DNA from: Bacteroidales bacterium
GTDB taxonomy: Bacteria; Bacteroidota; Bacteroidia; Bacteroidales; Muribaculaceae
Direction of reading: 5' to 3'
Length of the DNA stretch: 43,325 nucleotides
Assembly (NCBI GenBank): GCA_029218425.1
Contig: JAQXRH010000097.1
Span: forward strand, 1-43,325
Positions 7,382-15,245 of the stretch are shown here, piece after piece (position 1 is the stretch's first letter; every line of letters starts with the position of its first letter). Under the pieces are notes generated by a model. The model did no database searches. It saw only the letters and a list, made by a program, of their open reading frames with translations, and was not told the origin of the DNA. Position numbers and translations under genes: made by a program.

Positions 7382-8263
7382 CTATAATACGTTGAGCACT
7401 TGCTCTTTGATTTGCTCAAGCTCGTCCTTCATCTTCACCACGGTGATTTGCATTTCGGCATGGTTGCTCTTCGACCCGAGGGTGTTGATTTCGCGCCCCA
7501 TCTCCTGGGCTATAAATCCGAGTTTCTTCCCTTGTCCGGGAGCCGCCTCCATTGTCTCGGCGAAGTATTCCAAATGCTGCGCCAGGCGCTGCTTCTCCTC
7601 GTTGATGTCGAGCTTCTCGATATAGAATATCATCTCTTGCTCGTAGCGTCCGCGGTCGTATTCCACCTGCGGTATCTGTGCGAGAGCATCCTCGATGCGG
7701 GCACGTATCTTGGCGATGCGTTCGGTCTCGTATTTAGGTACTTCGGCCAATAGGTTGGCGATACGGCTGATACGCTCGGTGAAAAACAGCGTGAGCTTCG
7801 CCCCCTCTTTGGCTCTAAATTCGCGCAAAGCATTACATGCCTCGTCAACGGCTTTGAGCAGGGTGGCGCGGTCTTCGTCGTCGATGCCCTCTACGCTGTC
7901 GCTGTGCATCACGTCGGGCATCCGTAGCAATACCGAATACCAATCGGTCGGGGCGGGTATGCCCAATGCCGCCGACATCTGCTCGATCTGCGCCTTGTAG
8001 GTTGCTGCTTTCTCTATGTTGATACTCGTGTCAGACGCCGCACCCAGTGTCTCTACGGTAACGGCGAGATCTACCTTGCCTCGCTCCACTCGCGCGGCTA
8101 TGAGATTGCGACATTCCACCTCCATCTCCCTATAGGCGGCTGGCAAACGGCTCGAAAAGTCGAGCTGCTTGGAATTGAGGGTCTTTATTTCTACTGTGAA
8201 TTTCTTGGAACTGTTCTCGGCAATTGCTTTGCCGAAGCCTGTCATTGATAATAGCATATCCAA
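7382..8263 (-). CDS. YicC/YloC-family endoribonuclease-like protein
   Basis: 293 residues. It opens with LLSMTGFGKA and ends with GSKSNHAEMQITVVKMKDELEQIKEQVLNVL, both hallmarks of the YicC/YloC family. Members of this family have been linked to RNA turnover as endoribonucleases acting on single-stranded RNA; that activity is assumed here by family. EIKTLNSKQLDFSSRLP near the N-terminus and the coiled-coil-prone region EKLDINEEKQRLAQHL are also typical. The frame starts at 8263 (MDMLL); a second ATG at 8257 gives the shorter form usual in the family and cannot be excluded. Pairing with gmk is widely conserved. A minus-strand TAATTTTG at 8279-8286 is a candidate -7 box. Confidence 0.92.
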   Translation of the reverse strand: MDMLLSMTGFGKAIAENSSKKFTVEIKTLNSKQLDFSSRLPAAYREMEVECRNLIAARVERGKVDLAVTVETLGAASDTSINIEKAATYKAQIEQMSAALGIPAPTDWYSVLLRMPDVMHSDSVEGIDDEDRATLLKAVDEACNALREFRAKEGAKLTLFFTERISRIANLLAEVPKYETERIAKIRARIEDALAQIPQVEYDRGRYEQEMIFYIEKLDINEEKQRLAQHLEYFAETMEAAPGQGKKLGFIAQEMGREINTLGSKSNHAEMQITVVKMKDELEQIKEQVLNVL

Positions 8264-8307
8264 ATTATTTATTTTCTACAAAATTACACATATACGCGGA
8301 AAAAACG

Positions 8308-8315
8308 TAAATTTG
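8308..8315 (+). promoter_or_regulatory. Candidate -7 box of tsaB
   Basis: TAAATTTG matches TAnnTTTG exactly, 40 bases before the tsaB start. No TTTG lies at the expected distance upstream, so only half of the promoter is supported. Confidence 0.4.
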
Positions 8316-8355
8316 CATTAAAAATTTAGAGTGTTCCCCAAAAATATCTGGCCCA

Positions 8356-9042
8356 ATGACTATACTAAATATTGAGACGTCGACCAACGTATGCTCCGTA
8401 GCCGTCACCACCGACGGCATGGTGCTGTGCCACCGCGAGGATTTCGCCGGGCATAACCATGCTACTCTGCTGAGCGGCTTTATTAAGGATTGCCTCGACC
8501 ACATTGCTCAGCATGAAATGAAGCTCGACGCCGTGGCTGTAAGCATCGGCCCGGGCAGCTACACCGGCCTGCGCATAGGGCTGTCGGAGGCCAAAGGACT
8601 GTGCTATGCGCTCGGTATTCCGCTGATAGGCATCGATACGCTGAAGATAATGGCCGTTGAAGTTATGTTCACGCAGTCTATAGAGGGCGACGAACTGTTT
8701 GTGCCGATGATCGACGCTCGCCGCATGGAGGTATACACCGCCGTCTACGACATGGCTCTCGCCTCGCTCGTTGAGCCTACTCCGCTCATTCTTACTCCCG
8801 AAGCATTCGACACTTATCTTGCCGACCACCGACTGCTGTTCTTCGGCAACGGCTCCGATAAGGCCCGCGATGTCATCACGTCGCAAAATGCGGTGTTCAT
8901 CCCCGATATTCACCCCCTGGCTTCCAACATGCTGCCTCTCGCCGAGCAGGCTTTCATGCGCAAAGATTTCCTCGACTTGGCCTACAGCGTACCGGCCTAT
9001 CTCAAAGAATTCCAAGCCACCAAACCCAAGAAACTGTTTTAA
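8356..9042 (+). CDS. tsaB: tRNA threonylcarbamoyladenosine biosynthesis protein TsaB
   Basis: TsaB is the ASKHA-fold partner of TsaD in making threonylcarbamoyl-A37 on tRNAs that read ANN codons. The 228 residues begin ILNIETSTNVCSVAV (first phosphate-loop-like element) and contain the very conserved VSIGPGSYTGLRIGLSEAKGL, followed by PLIGIDTLK and the PMIDARRMEVYTAVY block. The length is typical of TsaB and the protein lacks the metal-binding histidines of TsaD, as expected. It is divergent from the yicC-family gene and convergent with a membrane-protein gene. Confidence 0.95.
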   Translation: MTILNIETSTNVCSVAVTTDGMVLCHREDFAGHNHATLLSGFIKDCLDHIAQHEMKLDAVAVSIGPGSYTGLRIGLSEAKGLCYALGIPLIGIDTLKIMAVEVMFTQSIEGDELFVPMIDARRMEVYTAVYDMALASLVEPTPLILTPEAFDTYLADHRLLFFGNGSDKARDVITSQNAVFIPDIHPLASNMLPLAEQAFMRKDFLDLAYSVPAYLKEFQATKPKKLF

Positions 9043-9069
9043 CGCCATCAGTTGAAGTGGATATAAAAA

Positions 9070-9102
9070 CAGGCCGGCGAAGTGATACTGTCCGCCGGCC
9101 TG
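9070..9102. terminator. Hairpin terminator between tsaB and the convergent membrane-protein gene
   Basis: A 10-bp GC-rich perfect stem (CAGGCCGGCG at 9070-9079, complement at 9093-9102) with a 13-base loop. On the minus strand it is followed by a T-run (complement of AAAAA at 9065-9069), so it best fits termination of the gene at 9140-9952. Confidence 0.7.
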
Positions 9103-9139
9103 AGTCGTATATGTTGATGTCAGATGAGGGTCTGATTTA

Positions 9140-9952
9140 TCAGTCTTCCTTGGAATTGGCCATTTCAGCGGCCTTTTTGCTCTTGTAGTCGGAAACGACT
9201 TCGTTGATGAGCTCTTTGACTTCCTCTTCGGCTTTTTCCTCGTTGAGGCCGTTTATGAAATCATTGTGAGAGCACATGCTGCCGAATGCCATCAGATGGC
9301 CGAATGCGCTTGCCGATGAAAGGACTATGGTGACGAGCTTAAAGTTCTCGGCCACCAATTTCCCAACGGTGAAACCTTTGCTGTAGCTCACCTCAATATA
9401 ATCGCCAGTCGATTTCATAGATACACCATGCCCTTCCATAGCACTCATAGCGAGCGCTATTGCTAACACAAGCAGGAGCTGGCACACGGCGGCTGTGCCT
9501 ATACCCATTGCAGCTGTATCAAAAAATTTATCCTCTTTATTCTTTTCATGCTTTAACGAGAAGAAGAAGATTGCAGGACCTATCAGCCAGAGACCTTCCC
9601 AAATGAGAAATTTGGCGCTTACGGGGTCTGTATCTTCTTTAATCACGAACATAGATACAATTGCTATTATAGCCCAGAGAATGAGTGCTCCGCCGGCAGA
9701 ACGGACTCCGGTCTCAAGATGTCCCATACGACATAATGTGTTGCCCGCACCAATAAGGCCTATGCCCCATATTATAAGGCCAATTATCATTGATACTTCG
9801 CTCAATGTCATCAGAGAGTCGGTCTCTTTAACAAACATAATGACGTCAAAGATGGAGCCGATCAAGCAGATGGCGGCTCCGATAGCGGCAATCTTAAACG
9901 ATTTGCCCAGCATAGTCTTGGCTTCCGGACGGTCAATAGCAGTTTGTTCCAT
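9140..9952 (-). CDS. Six-helix integral membrane protein, function unknown
   Basis: 270 residues. Hydrophobic segments lie at about 18-40, 50-70, 82-103, 115-132, 147-172 and 205-225, giving about six membrane helices. The N-terminal 15 residues and the C-terminal 35 (acidic, EEKAEEEVKELINEV, coiled-coil-prone) are probably cytoplasmic. I do not recognise the family and see no transport or catalytic signature. A lone gene, it ends at the hairpin at 9070-9102. Its upstream region holds a minus-strand TATATTTG at 9984-9991 and a run of eight C at 10011-10018. Confidence 0.7.
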   Translation of the reverse strand: MEQTAIDRPEAKTMLGKSFKIAAIGAAICLIGSIFDVIMFVKETDSLMTLSEVSMIIGLIIWGIGLIGAGNTLCRMGHLETGVRSAGGALILWAIIAIVSMFVIKEDTDPVSAKFLIWEGLWLIGPAIFFFSLKHEKNKEDKFFDTAAMGIGTAAVCQLLLVLAIALAMSAMEGHGVSMKSTGDYIEVSYSKGFTVGKLVAENFKLVTIVLSSASAFGHLMAFGSMCSHNDFINGLNEEKAEEEVKELINEVVSDYKSKKAAEMANSKED

Positions 9953-10073
9953 AACGATTGATGTTGATATATTTAATATTTTACAAATATATTAACAATC
10001 GCTCAAATTACCCCCCCCAACTATTAAAAAATGTTAAATGCGATAGCCTTGACCCCTTAATTTGCATCTATAT

Positions 10074-10117
10074 AACAATACAGGCTGTGCCGTAGATTGG
10101 GCACAGCCTGTATTGTT
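10074..10117 (-). terminator. Long hairpin terminator of the secreted TPR gene
   Basis: A 17-bp perfect stem (10074-10090 with 10101-10117) around a 10-base loop, 25 bases past the stop codon at 10143. The core is CAGGCTGTGC/GCACAGCCTG. Confidence 0.8.
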
Positions 10118-10142
10118 GTATAATGGTGAAATAACTTTCTGG

Positions 10143-11753
10143 TTATTTCAGGCTTTCGACGAAAGCGCGGAGCTGCTCGTTCTCGGGGTTGATTTCGAGG
10201 AACTTGGTGTAGTATGCCTTAGCCTTCTCGCGGTCTTTGCTGAGGTTGTATTTGCCTAACAGGTTGAGGGCGAAGATGTAGTCCGACTTGCGCGATGTGA
10301 CGTTCTCGGGATCAGCGTCGAGGATTTCAATGATCTTAACAAGCTGCTGTTCGATCTCATCGTTCATCTCGTTGTTGTTGGCCACAAGGTAGATGCGGCT
10401 GCGGGTGGTGAGCACTTGCAGGTTGTCGGGCACTTTGGCATACACTTCTTCGATGGCTTTCAATGCTGCTTTAGCGTAGGCATCGTGCTCGGGCGATTCC
10501 GCGGGCGTAGTTGCGGCGGCATTCATGTAACGACGGGCGAGAATCATCACGTCGTTGACAGTGTGCTCAGGGTCGAGGTCGATATATTTCTGTTGGGCTT
10601 CGGCAGCTTTGCCAAACATGTTGGCGGAGGTGTATACTTGGCTGATGTCTTTGTAGAGCGATGCTTTCTCGGGCGCAAGTACTAAGGCTTTCTCGTATTG
10701 GATCACACCGATGGAGTCCTGACCCAATGCAATGTACATGTCGCCGTAGGTAGTGTAGTCGTTGGGCACGAATTCGCCTTTCGATGCAAAGAATTTATCA
10801 CCCTCTTCAATCGCTTTTTCGGGCTGGTTCAAGGCTGCGAAGTTGAGCATGCGCATGCGTTTCATGTAGAAGTTGTCGGGGTCTTCAGTAAGCAATTTGG
10901 CTGCGAGTGCGTTGGATTCCTCATACTTTTTACCGAAGTAAAGGAGGCCTACGTAGCGCTGTTCGTCGCGTTTGAAGTGGTTGGGGTTTTGGATATATTT
11001 GCCATACTGCTCGGCAGCCATGGTGAGCTGGTCGTTGTCGTAGTATTTCTCGGCGAGTTCGCGCTGTGCAAGTGCCGAATTGGGCTGGAGCTCGAGGAGC
11101 TTCTTCAAACCGTCAATAGCATATTTGGGGTTGACGGGGAAGTAGGTGCGAGCATATTTGACGAATGCTTCGGGGTAGTTGACACCGTCGGCAGCGTTCA
11201 TTGCCATTTCGTAGTAACCAGCAGCGTCGCCAATGTTGACGGGGGCGAGCATGTCGGCTTCAAGGATGTAGATGGCCGGGCAGTCCTTGTCGGCTTTGCG
11301 TGCGTCCTTGATATATTTTTCTATGTCTTTGGCATATTTCACTGCGTCGGCGTTGTAGAATGCGCGTGCGATTGTGGTAAGCAGCACTGCATCTTTTTTG
11401 TTGAGTTTGGCTGCCTGTTTGAAGAAATCGTCGGCTGCCGATTTGTCGCCTTGCTGGAGTGCCAAGCGGCCAAGTCCGATGTAGTTGTAGCCGTTCTCGG
11501 CATTGATTGCAATACCTTTTTCATAGAATGTCTTGGCATTGGCATAGTTCTGACGCAGAAAAGCTATCTGTCCTAAGTAGAAGTTGGCCATGGATTTGTC
11601 GGTGCCAGATGCATCGATGGTGCGGTTGATGATGATTTCCGCTTCGTCGGGCTGGTCGGCACGATAGTATTCCACTGCGTCTTTAAAACCTTGAGCAGAT
11701 GCGCTGACGGCAACTGCTCCGAGCATGAAAGCTAATAATGATTTGAATTTCAT
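10143..11753 (-). CDS. Exported tetratricopeptide-repeat protein
   Basis: 536 residues with a signal peptide (MKFKSLLAFMLGAVAVSASA), so it is exported to the periplasm or outer membrane. The rest is a chain of TPR helices, for example AMANFYLGQIAFLRQNYANAKTF-type repeats (near residue 55), NGYNYIGLGRLALQQGDKSAA and EKASLYKDISQVYTSANMFGKA; TPRs bind partner proteins. In many Bacteroidales a TPR protein of this kind follows TonB/ExbD and PstS-like genes; here the PstS-like gene is next upstream, but no TonB or ExbD gene is present in the window. A 337-base gap and its own promoter separate it from that gene. No enzyme motif is seen. Confidence 0.87.
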   Translation of the reverse strand: MKFKSLLAFMLGAVAVSASAQGFKDAVEYYRADQPDEAEIIINRTIDASGTDKSMANFYLGQIAFLRQNYANAKTFYEKGIAINAENGYNYIGLGRLALQQGDKSAADDFFKQAAKLNKKDAVLLTTIARAFYNADAVKYAKDIEKYIKDARKADKDCPAIYILEADMLAPVNIGDAAGYYEMAMNAADGVNYPEAFVKYARTYFPVNPKYAIDGLKKLLELQPNSALAQRELAEKYYDNDQLTMAAEQYGKYIQNPNHFKRDEQRYVGLLYFGKKYEESNALAAKLLTEDPDNFYMKRMRMLNFAALNQPEKAIEEGDKFFASKGEFVPNDYTTYGDMYIALGQDSIGVIQYEKALVLAPEKASLYKDISQVYTSANMFGKAAEAQQKYIDLDPEHTVNDVMILARRYMNAAATTPAESPEHDAYAKAALKAIEEVYAKVPDNLQVLTTRSRIYLVANNNEMNDEIEQQLVKIIEILDADPENVTSRKSDYIFALNLLGKYNLSKDREKAKAYYTKFLEINPENEQLRAFVESLK

Positions 11754-11889
11754 GTTGTATATGTTTTTTAATTGTTTTTTCTGCTATTGCTTCCTGTTAT
11801 AAGTAGGGCTTAGGGGATATCTATTATTATAACGTAAAGGATATAATTTAAATTGCGTTTGATTATTAGACTTACGAAATTCGCGATTG

Positions 11890-11921
11890 TAAAGTTACTA
11901 ATTTTTATATTTTATTGCAAA
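11890..11921 (-). promoter_or_regulatory. Promoter of the exported TPR gene
   Basis: On the minus strand, TTTG (complement of 11918-11921), a 20-base spacer, then TAACTTTA (complement of 11890-11897, 7 of 8 to TAnnTTTG). It would leave a leader of about 130 bases. The rest of the 11754-12090 gap is AT-rich near the TPR gene and GC-rich near the PstS-like gene; I see no gene in it. Confidence 0.6.
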
Positions 11922-12090
11922 GTGTTGCCGATATTCCTGTGCTATAATATGTAATTTTTTTAATTAATTGTTTCAAATTAACATATCATGGCTTCTTTAA
12001 ATCATTATTGCTGACTCGCTTTTGGCGCTTTCGCACGGCGTTATGTCATGTCGAGCCCTATGGCTTGGCCTATCATTGGGCGGTCGGCGC

Positions 12091-13101
12091 TCAATCCACG
12101 TTGACTATCCTCGGCTGCATAGCTGCGGGCAGCACTCCGGTGAGCTGTATCAGTTTCTGTCCGGCAAACCCTGTCACGAAGGTGAAAAATCCGCTTTGCA
12201 CGGCGTTGCGATAGCCGGTTACCGTCAGGTAGATGGGGCGGTAGAGGGGATAAGAGCCATCGTAGATGTAGGCCTGATAGGGTTTCTTCCCTTCTCCGGG
12301 AAACTGGCCTTTGCCTGTCACTGCCAATACTTTGACATCGCTGGTGAAACTGAGGTTGGTGGTGTCGCTCTTTTGCGAAGCTTCTGATAGCTCCTCGGTG
12401 GTCATCTCTACATTTTTCATGTCGGAAGATATCCAGCTCACTCCTATCACTCCGAGCGCTCCTTTACGCTCGGCCACTGTCTGCACCACTTTGCTGTTGG
12501 AATTCTGGGCATAGACGTTGTTGCCAAATTTCCGCCCCTCCATGATGCTGTCGCTCATGTAGCGCACGGTGCTCGAGCCGCTGTAGTCAAATATGATGTC
12601 TATTTTGCCCGATTTGTTGCCCGGTTCCACCCATTTCCATTCCTTGATTTCGCCGGCAAGTATCTTACCTAAGTCGGCGGTTGATATCTCGTTGATGGGG
12701 TTGTCCTTGTTGGCTATAAGGGCAATGGCATCTACGGCTATCATCTTGGAACGCGGTTGCCGCTTGTGGAGCTCGAGGAAGCGCATCTCGGCTGCATTGA
12801 GCGGACGCGATGTTACGGCAAGCTTGGTGTTGTTGGTGTGCAATAGCGAGTCGATGCATGCCTGCTCTGGTAGATAGCGCGAGAGTATCGACGCGTTGGG
12901 ATACTGGTATTCATACACTTGTATCTCTTGCTCCATGATGCGCTGGAATGTCTCGTCGCATGCCATGACGGTCACCCCGGCGGTGGCCGACGAAGAGTTG
13001 GCCGACTGTCCTACCTTAGGATTTGGATTGCAAGCTATGGTATTGGCTGCTACTGCTGCCACTGCCATGGCTATGATGGAGTTGGTCTTGAATATTGTCA
13101 T
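12091..13101 (-). CDS. PstS-like substrate-binding lipoprotein
   Basis: 336 residues. The N-terminus ends in TIAC followed by NPNP, a lipobox-like site, so it is probably a lipoprotein. The body matches phosphate-binding PstS-type proteins: LAVTSRPLNAAEM, IALIANKDNPINEIS, LGKILAGEIKEWKW and FDYSGSSTVRY, the last corresponding to the anion-binding loop. Bacteroidetes have PstS-like proteins that do not sit beside pstCAB; that is the case here, so phosphate binding is a family inference. Its start overlaps the stop of the small membrane-protein gene by four bases (ATGA), so the two are translationally coupled. Confidence 0.88.
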   Translation of the reverse strand: MTIFKTNSIIAMAVAAVAANTIACNPNPKVGQSANSSSATAGVTVMACDETFQRIMEQEIQVYEYQYPNASILSRYLPEQACIDSLLHTNNTKLAVTSRPLNAAEMRFLELHKRQPRSKMIAVDAIALIANKDNPINEISTADLGKILAGEIKEWKWVEPGNKSGKIDIIFDYSGSSTVRYMSDSIMEGRKFGNNVYAQNSNSKVVQTVAERKGALGVIGVSWISSDMKNVEMTTEELSEASQKSDTTNLSFTSDVKVLAVTGKGQFPGEGKKPYQAYIYDGSYPLYRPIYLTVTGYRNAVQSGFFTFVTGFAGQKLIQLTGVLPAAMQPRIVNVD

Positions 13102-13421
13102 TTTTCTGTAGTGAAATTGCGCGTTTTTGATAATGTGTCGCCGGTGTATATCTTGCCCTCGTCTTCATCGCCTTCATAATATTCTTCCTCGGGCTTGGTG
13201 GATTTGAAAAGACGATAACCGCGAAATATGCCATAGAGTATGAAAATCGGACCGCCTACCCAGCGCAACCAATTCCAATTCGGGTCGTAGATTACGTTAA
13301 ACCAGTTGAATAGCAACATTAATCCAACGAAACCGAAAACCAAAATCATAAATAAGCCAAAACCTATTCTGAATGATAGCGGTAGCACTACCTTTGGCGC
13401 CGCATAATTGTTGTACTTCAT
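13098..13421 (-). CDS. Small membrane protein with two helices, upstream of the PstS-like gene
   Basis: 107 residues. Two hydrophobic segments are visible (about 17-40, FRIGFGLFMILVFGFVGLML, and about 54-70, VGGPIFILYGIFRGYRLF), followed by an acidic cytoplasmic-type tail (EEEYYEGDEDEGK). No family is recognised. Translational coupling to the PstS-like gene (ATGA overlap) says the two are made together. In related genomes small membrane proteins occur in ExbB/ExbD/TonB clusters with PstS-like genes, so a link to energised outer-membrane transport is possible but not shown. Confidence 0.75.
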   Translation of the reverse strand: MKYNNYAAPKVVLPLSFRIGFGLFMILVFGFVGLMLLFNWFNVIYDPNWNWLRWVGGPIFILYGIFRGYRLFKSTKPEEEYYEGDEDEGKIYTGDTLSKTRNFTTEK

Positions 13422-13436
13422 CTTTTTGAGTTTTTA

Positions 13437-13482
13437 ATTACCATTAGTTTTTGAAAAGCAGAATTATAACGCTAATGGTAAT
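13437..13482. repeat. Perfect 11-bp inverted repeat upstream of the PstS-like operon
   Basis: ATTACCATTAG at 13437-13447 and its exact complement at 13472-13482, separated by 24 bases. It lies between the -7 box (13497-13504) and the first start codon (13421), so it would be in the mRNA leader or act as an operator. No U-tract follows it. Confidence 0.65.
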
Positions 13483-13496
13483 GTCAAAGTTTTTGC

Positions 13497-13528
13497 CAAA
13501 TTTAGTAAATTTCGGCAATGATAATAAA
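13497..13528 (-). promoter_or_regulatory. Promoter of the small membrane protein / PstS-like operon
   Basis: On the minus strand, TTTA (complement of 13525-13528, 3 of 4 to TTTG), a 20-base spacer, then TAAATTTG (complement of 13497-13504, exact). The leader would be about 70 bases and contains the 11-bp inverted repeat. Confidence 0.55.
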
Positions 13529-13603
13529 GATATATGCTATAAAATATGTTAATCGCCACGGCTACAGTGCGCGGCACAGTGCTCATTGTCGTTGCCTGAG
13601 TCG

Positions 13604-15022
13604 TTACAGCACTACGCGGTTGATTTGCTCTTCGGTGGGGATGGGGCTTATGGTGAGCAGTTGCTTCACATCGGTCAGTATGTCGCGCAGACCGCGGTTC
13701 ACCAAGTGGAAACTATTGTGCTCGATATTTGCTTTGTGAAGTTTATCCAACCACATTTCGCTGAAATGGAGCGCCTCATCGAAGATGTGGAGCCGGAGCA
13801 ATATCGACACGATGACAGCAATGATGGGCAGCTCGGAGGCCGAAAGCGTAGGCGACTTGATATTGGCTATAAGGTAGTCGTAGGCTTCTTGATAGCGTCC
13901 GTTGTGGTAAAGTAGCTCGATGAGCACCATCTTCCCCTGCATCGACAGCGTGAAAGCTTCTTGATACCATTGCAGGTAGCTCAACGCCACTGCATCGTTG
14001 CCGGAGCGGCACAATTCGCTTACATGCATGATGGCTTCGTTTTCCTCGGCGTCGGCATTGGCATAGTAGTGGGCGAGGGTGCTTTCAATCTCCTCGGGGA
14101 ACGACGCAAGCATCTCGCACAGCAGCGATGTGTCGGTAGGGCTGGCTTGAAAAAGCTCGCGCACCAGTTCGGCGCGTTCCGCAGCATTGCTGTTGCTGAT
14201 GCGATATGCCTCGAGGAGGTTGCGCTTGGCTATGAAATAGTTGGGGTCGATGTCGAGCGCATGCTTGAATGAAGCGATTGCTTTGTCGATATGGTTGAGC
14301 TTCAGGTGGTTGAAGCCTTCTATGGTGAGCAGCTCCACGTCGTCGGGACAAAGCGCTTTGGCATAATCGAGCGAGGCGAGCGACTCTTCGTACATCTCGC
14401 AGTTGGATTGCAGCTCGGCCATCAGCCCCCAGTAGTCGGTGTTGAACGGGTCGAGCTCGGTAAGGTCCTCCAATAGCGGTAGTGCTTCGAGCGATTGCGG
14501 CTTGTTGCTTGCCATGCGTGCTATTTCAAAGAGAAGGGTAGGAGGGTAGTCGCACCGGTCGCGCACTCGGTCGATGTTTTCGGAGAACCATTCCTCCTGT
14601 TCAAGTAGGCGCACGAGGCTCACAAACTGTATGATTGACTCGTCGTCCTCCAAGCGGAAGCGGTCGAGAAGCGACTCCAATTCGCGTATTGCCACATCGG
14701 CGGGGTAGGGGGCGTTGGCGCGTATGCGTAGCGTTTCCCACATCACCGACGGATTGGTGCGCGGGTGGTCGAGAATGAACTGGCGCAACGGCTCGTTACC
14801 CATGTAGGAGAGCCAGATGGCCCGCCGCTCAAGCATTATCTCGCTGTCGGGAAACAGGCGGTTGCCCAAGAGCATGACTTCCAGACGTACATAGTCGTCG
14901 TGGATGTCGCCGGCATAGTCGAAGATGTCGGCGAGGTCTTCCTCGTCGTAGTAGATGGATACGTCGTTGTTGGCGAGCTCTTGGCGAAATTTATTATATA
15001 GCTTCTCTAACTGATTGTTCAT
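13604..15022 (-). CDS. Cytoplasmic tetratricopeptide-repeat protein
   Basis: 472 residues, acidic, without signal peptide. TPR-like helix pairs are clear in the centre (YWGLMAELQSNCEMYEESLASL, IEGFNHLKLNHIDKAIASF with the following ALDIDPNYFIAKRNLLEAY) and weaker repeats continue to the C-terminus (GKMVLIELLYHNGRYQEAYDYL). The N-terminal 60 residues carry a negatively charged stretch (YYDEEDLADIFDYAGDIHDDY). Probably a scaffold; no partner can be named. It lies downstream of glnS on the same strand across a 223-base gap containing a strong nested hairpin, so co-transcription is uncertain. Confidence 0.85.
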   Translation of the reverse strand: MNNQLEKLYNKFRQELANNDVSIYYDEEDLADIFDYAGDIHDDYVRLEVMLLGNRLFPDSEIMLERRAIWLSYMGNEPLRQFILDHPRTNPSVMWETLRIRANAPYPADVAIRELESLLDRFRLEDDESIIQFVSLVRLLEQEEWFSENIDRVRDRCDYPPTLLFEIARMASNKPQSLEALPLLEDLTELDPFNTDYWGLMAELQSNCEMYEESLASLDYAKALCPDDVELLTIEGFNHLKLNHIDKAIASFKHALDIDPNYFIAKRNLLEAYRISNSNAAERAELVRELFQASPTDTSLLCEMLASFPEEIESTLAHYYANADAEENEAIMHVSELCRSGNDAVALSYLQWYQEAFTLSMQGKMVLIELLYHNGRYQEAYDYLIANIKSPTLSASELPIIAVIVSILLRLHIFDEALHFSEMWLDKLHKANIEHNSFHLVNRGLRDILTDVKQLLTISPIPTEEQINRVVL

Positions 15023-15160
15023 TCCTGGTTGAAGAAAGATTGTTGCGAAATTGGCCGGGTGGAGAGAGTGGCTGTCACAGATGCCGGGGCATTGGACGAT
15101 GCTTGTGGATGGAACGATTGGAGCTTAACGTGGTCTACTTACAGTCCTGTCGACCCATAG

Positions 15161-15226
15161 GTGGCGACCCATGCTACGCATGGAGGACGCGGTTGTCCGC
15201 CGCGTCCTCTTATGGCCCTGGTCGCC
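15161..15226. repeat. Nested inverted repeats between glnS and the TPR gene
   Basis: The inner hairpin is a 10-bp perfect stem, GAGGACGCGG (15183-15192) and complement (15200-15209), with a 7-base loop. GGCGACC on its left and GGTCGCC on its right form an outer arm, and CCATG-ctacg-CATGG makes a small hairpin between. It could terminate glnS on the minus strand but lacks a U-tract. Confidence 0.6.
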
Positions 15227-15245
15227 CATGGCGCCGGTTTATTGG

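Noticed and set aside
10698..11576. 292-residue plus-strand frame opposite the exported TPR gene
   Set aside because: It is a mirror of the TPR gene's codon bias: Val/Phe/Gly-rich, no start context and no promoter.
13604..15022. The TPR gene as part of the PstS-like operon
   Set aside because: A 182-base gap with its own promoter elements (13497-13528) separates it from the small membrane protein gene.
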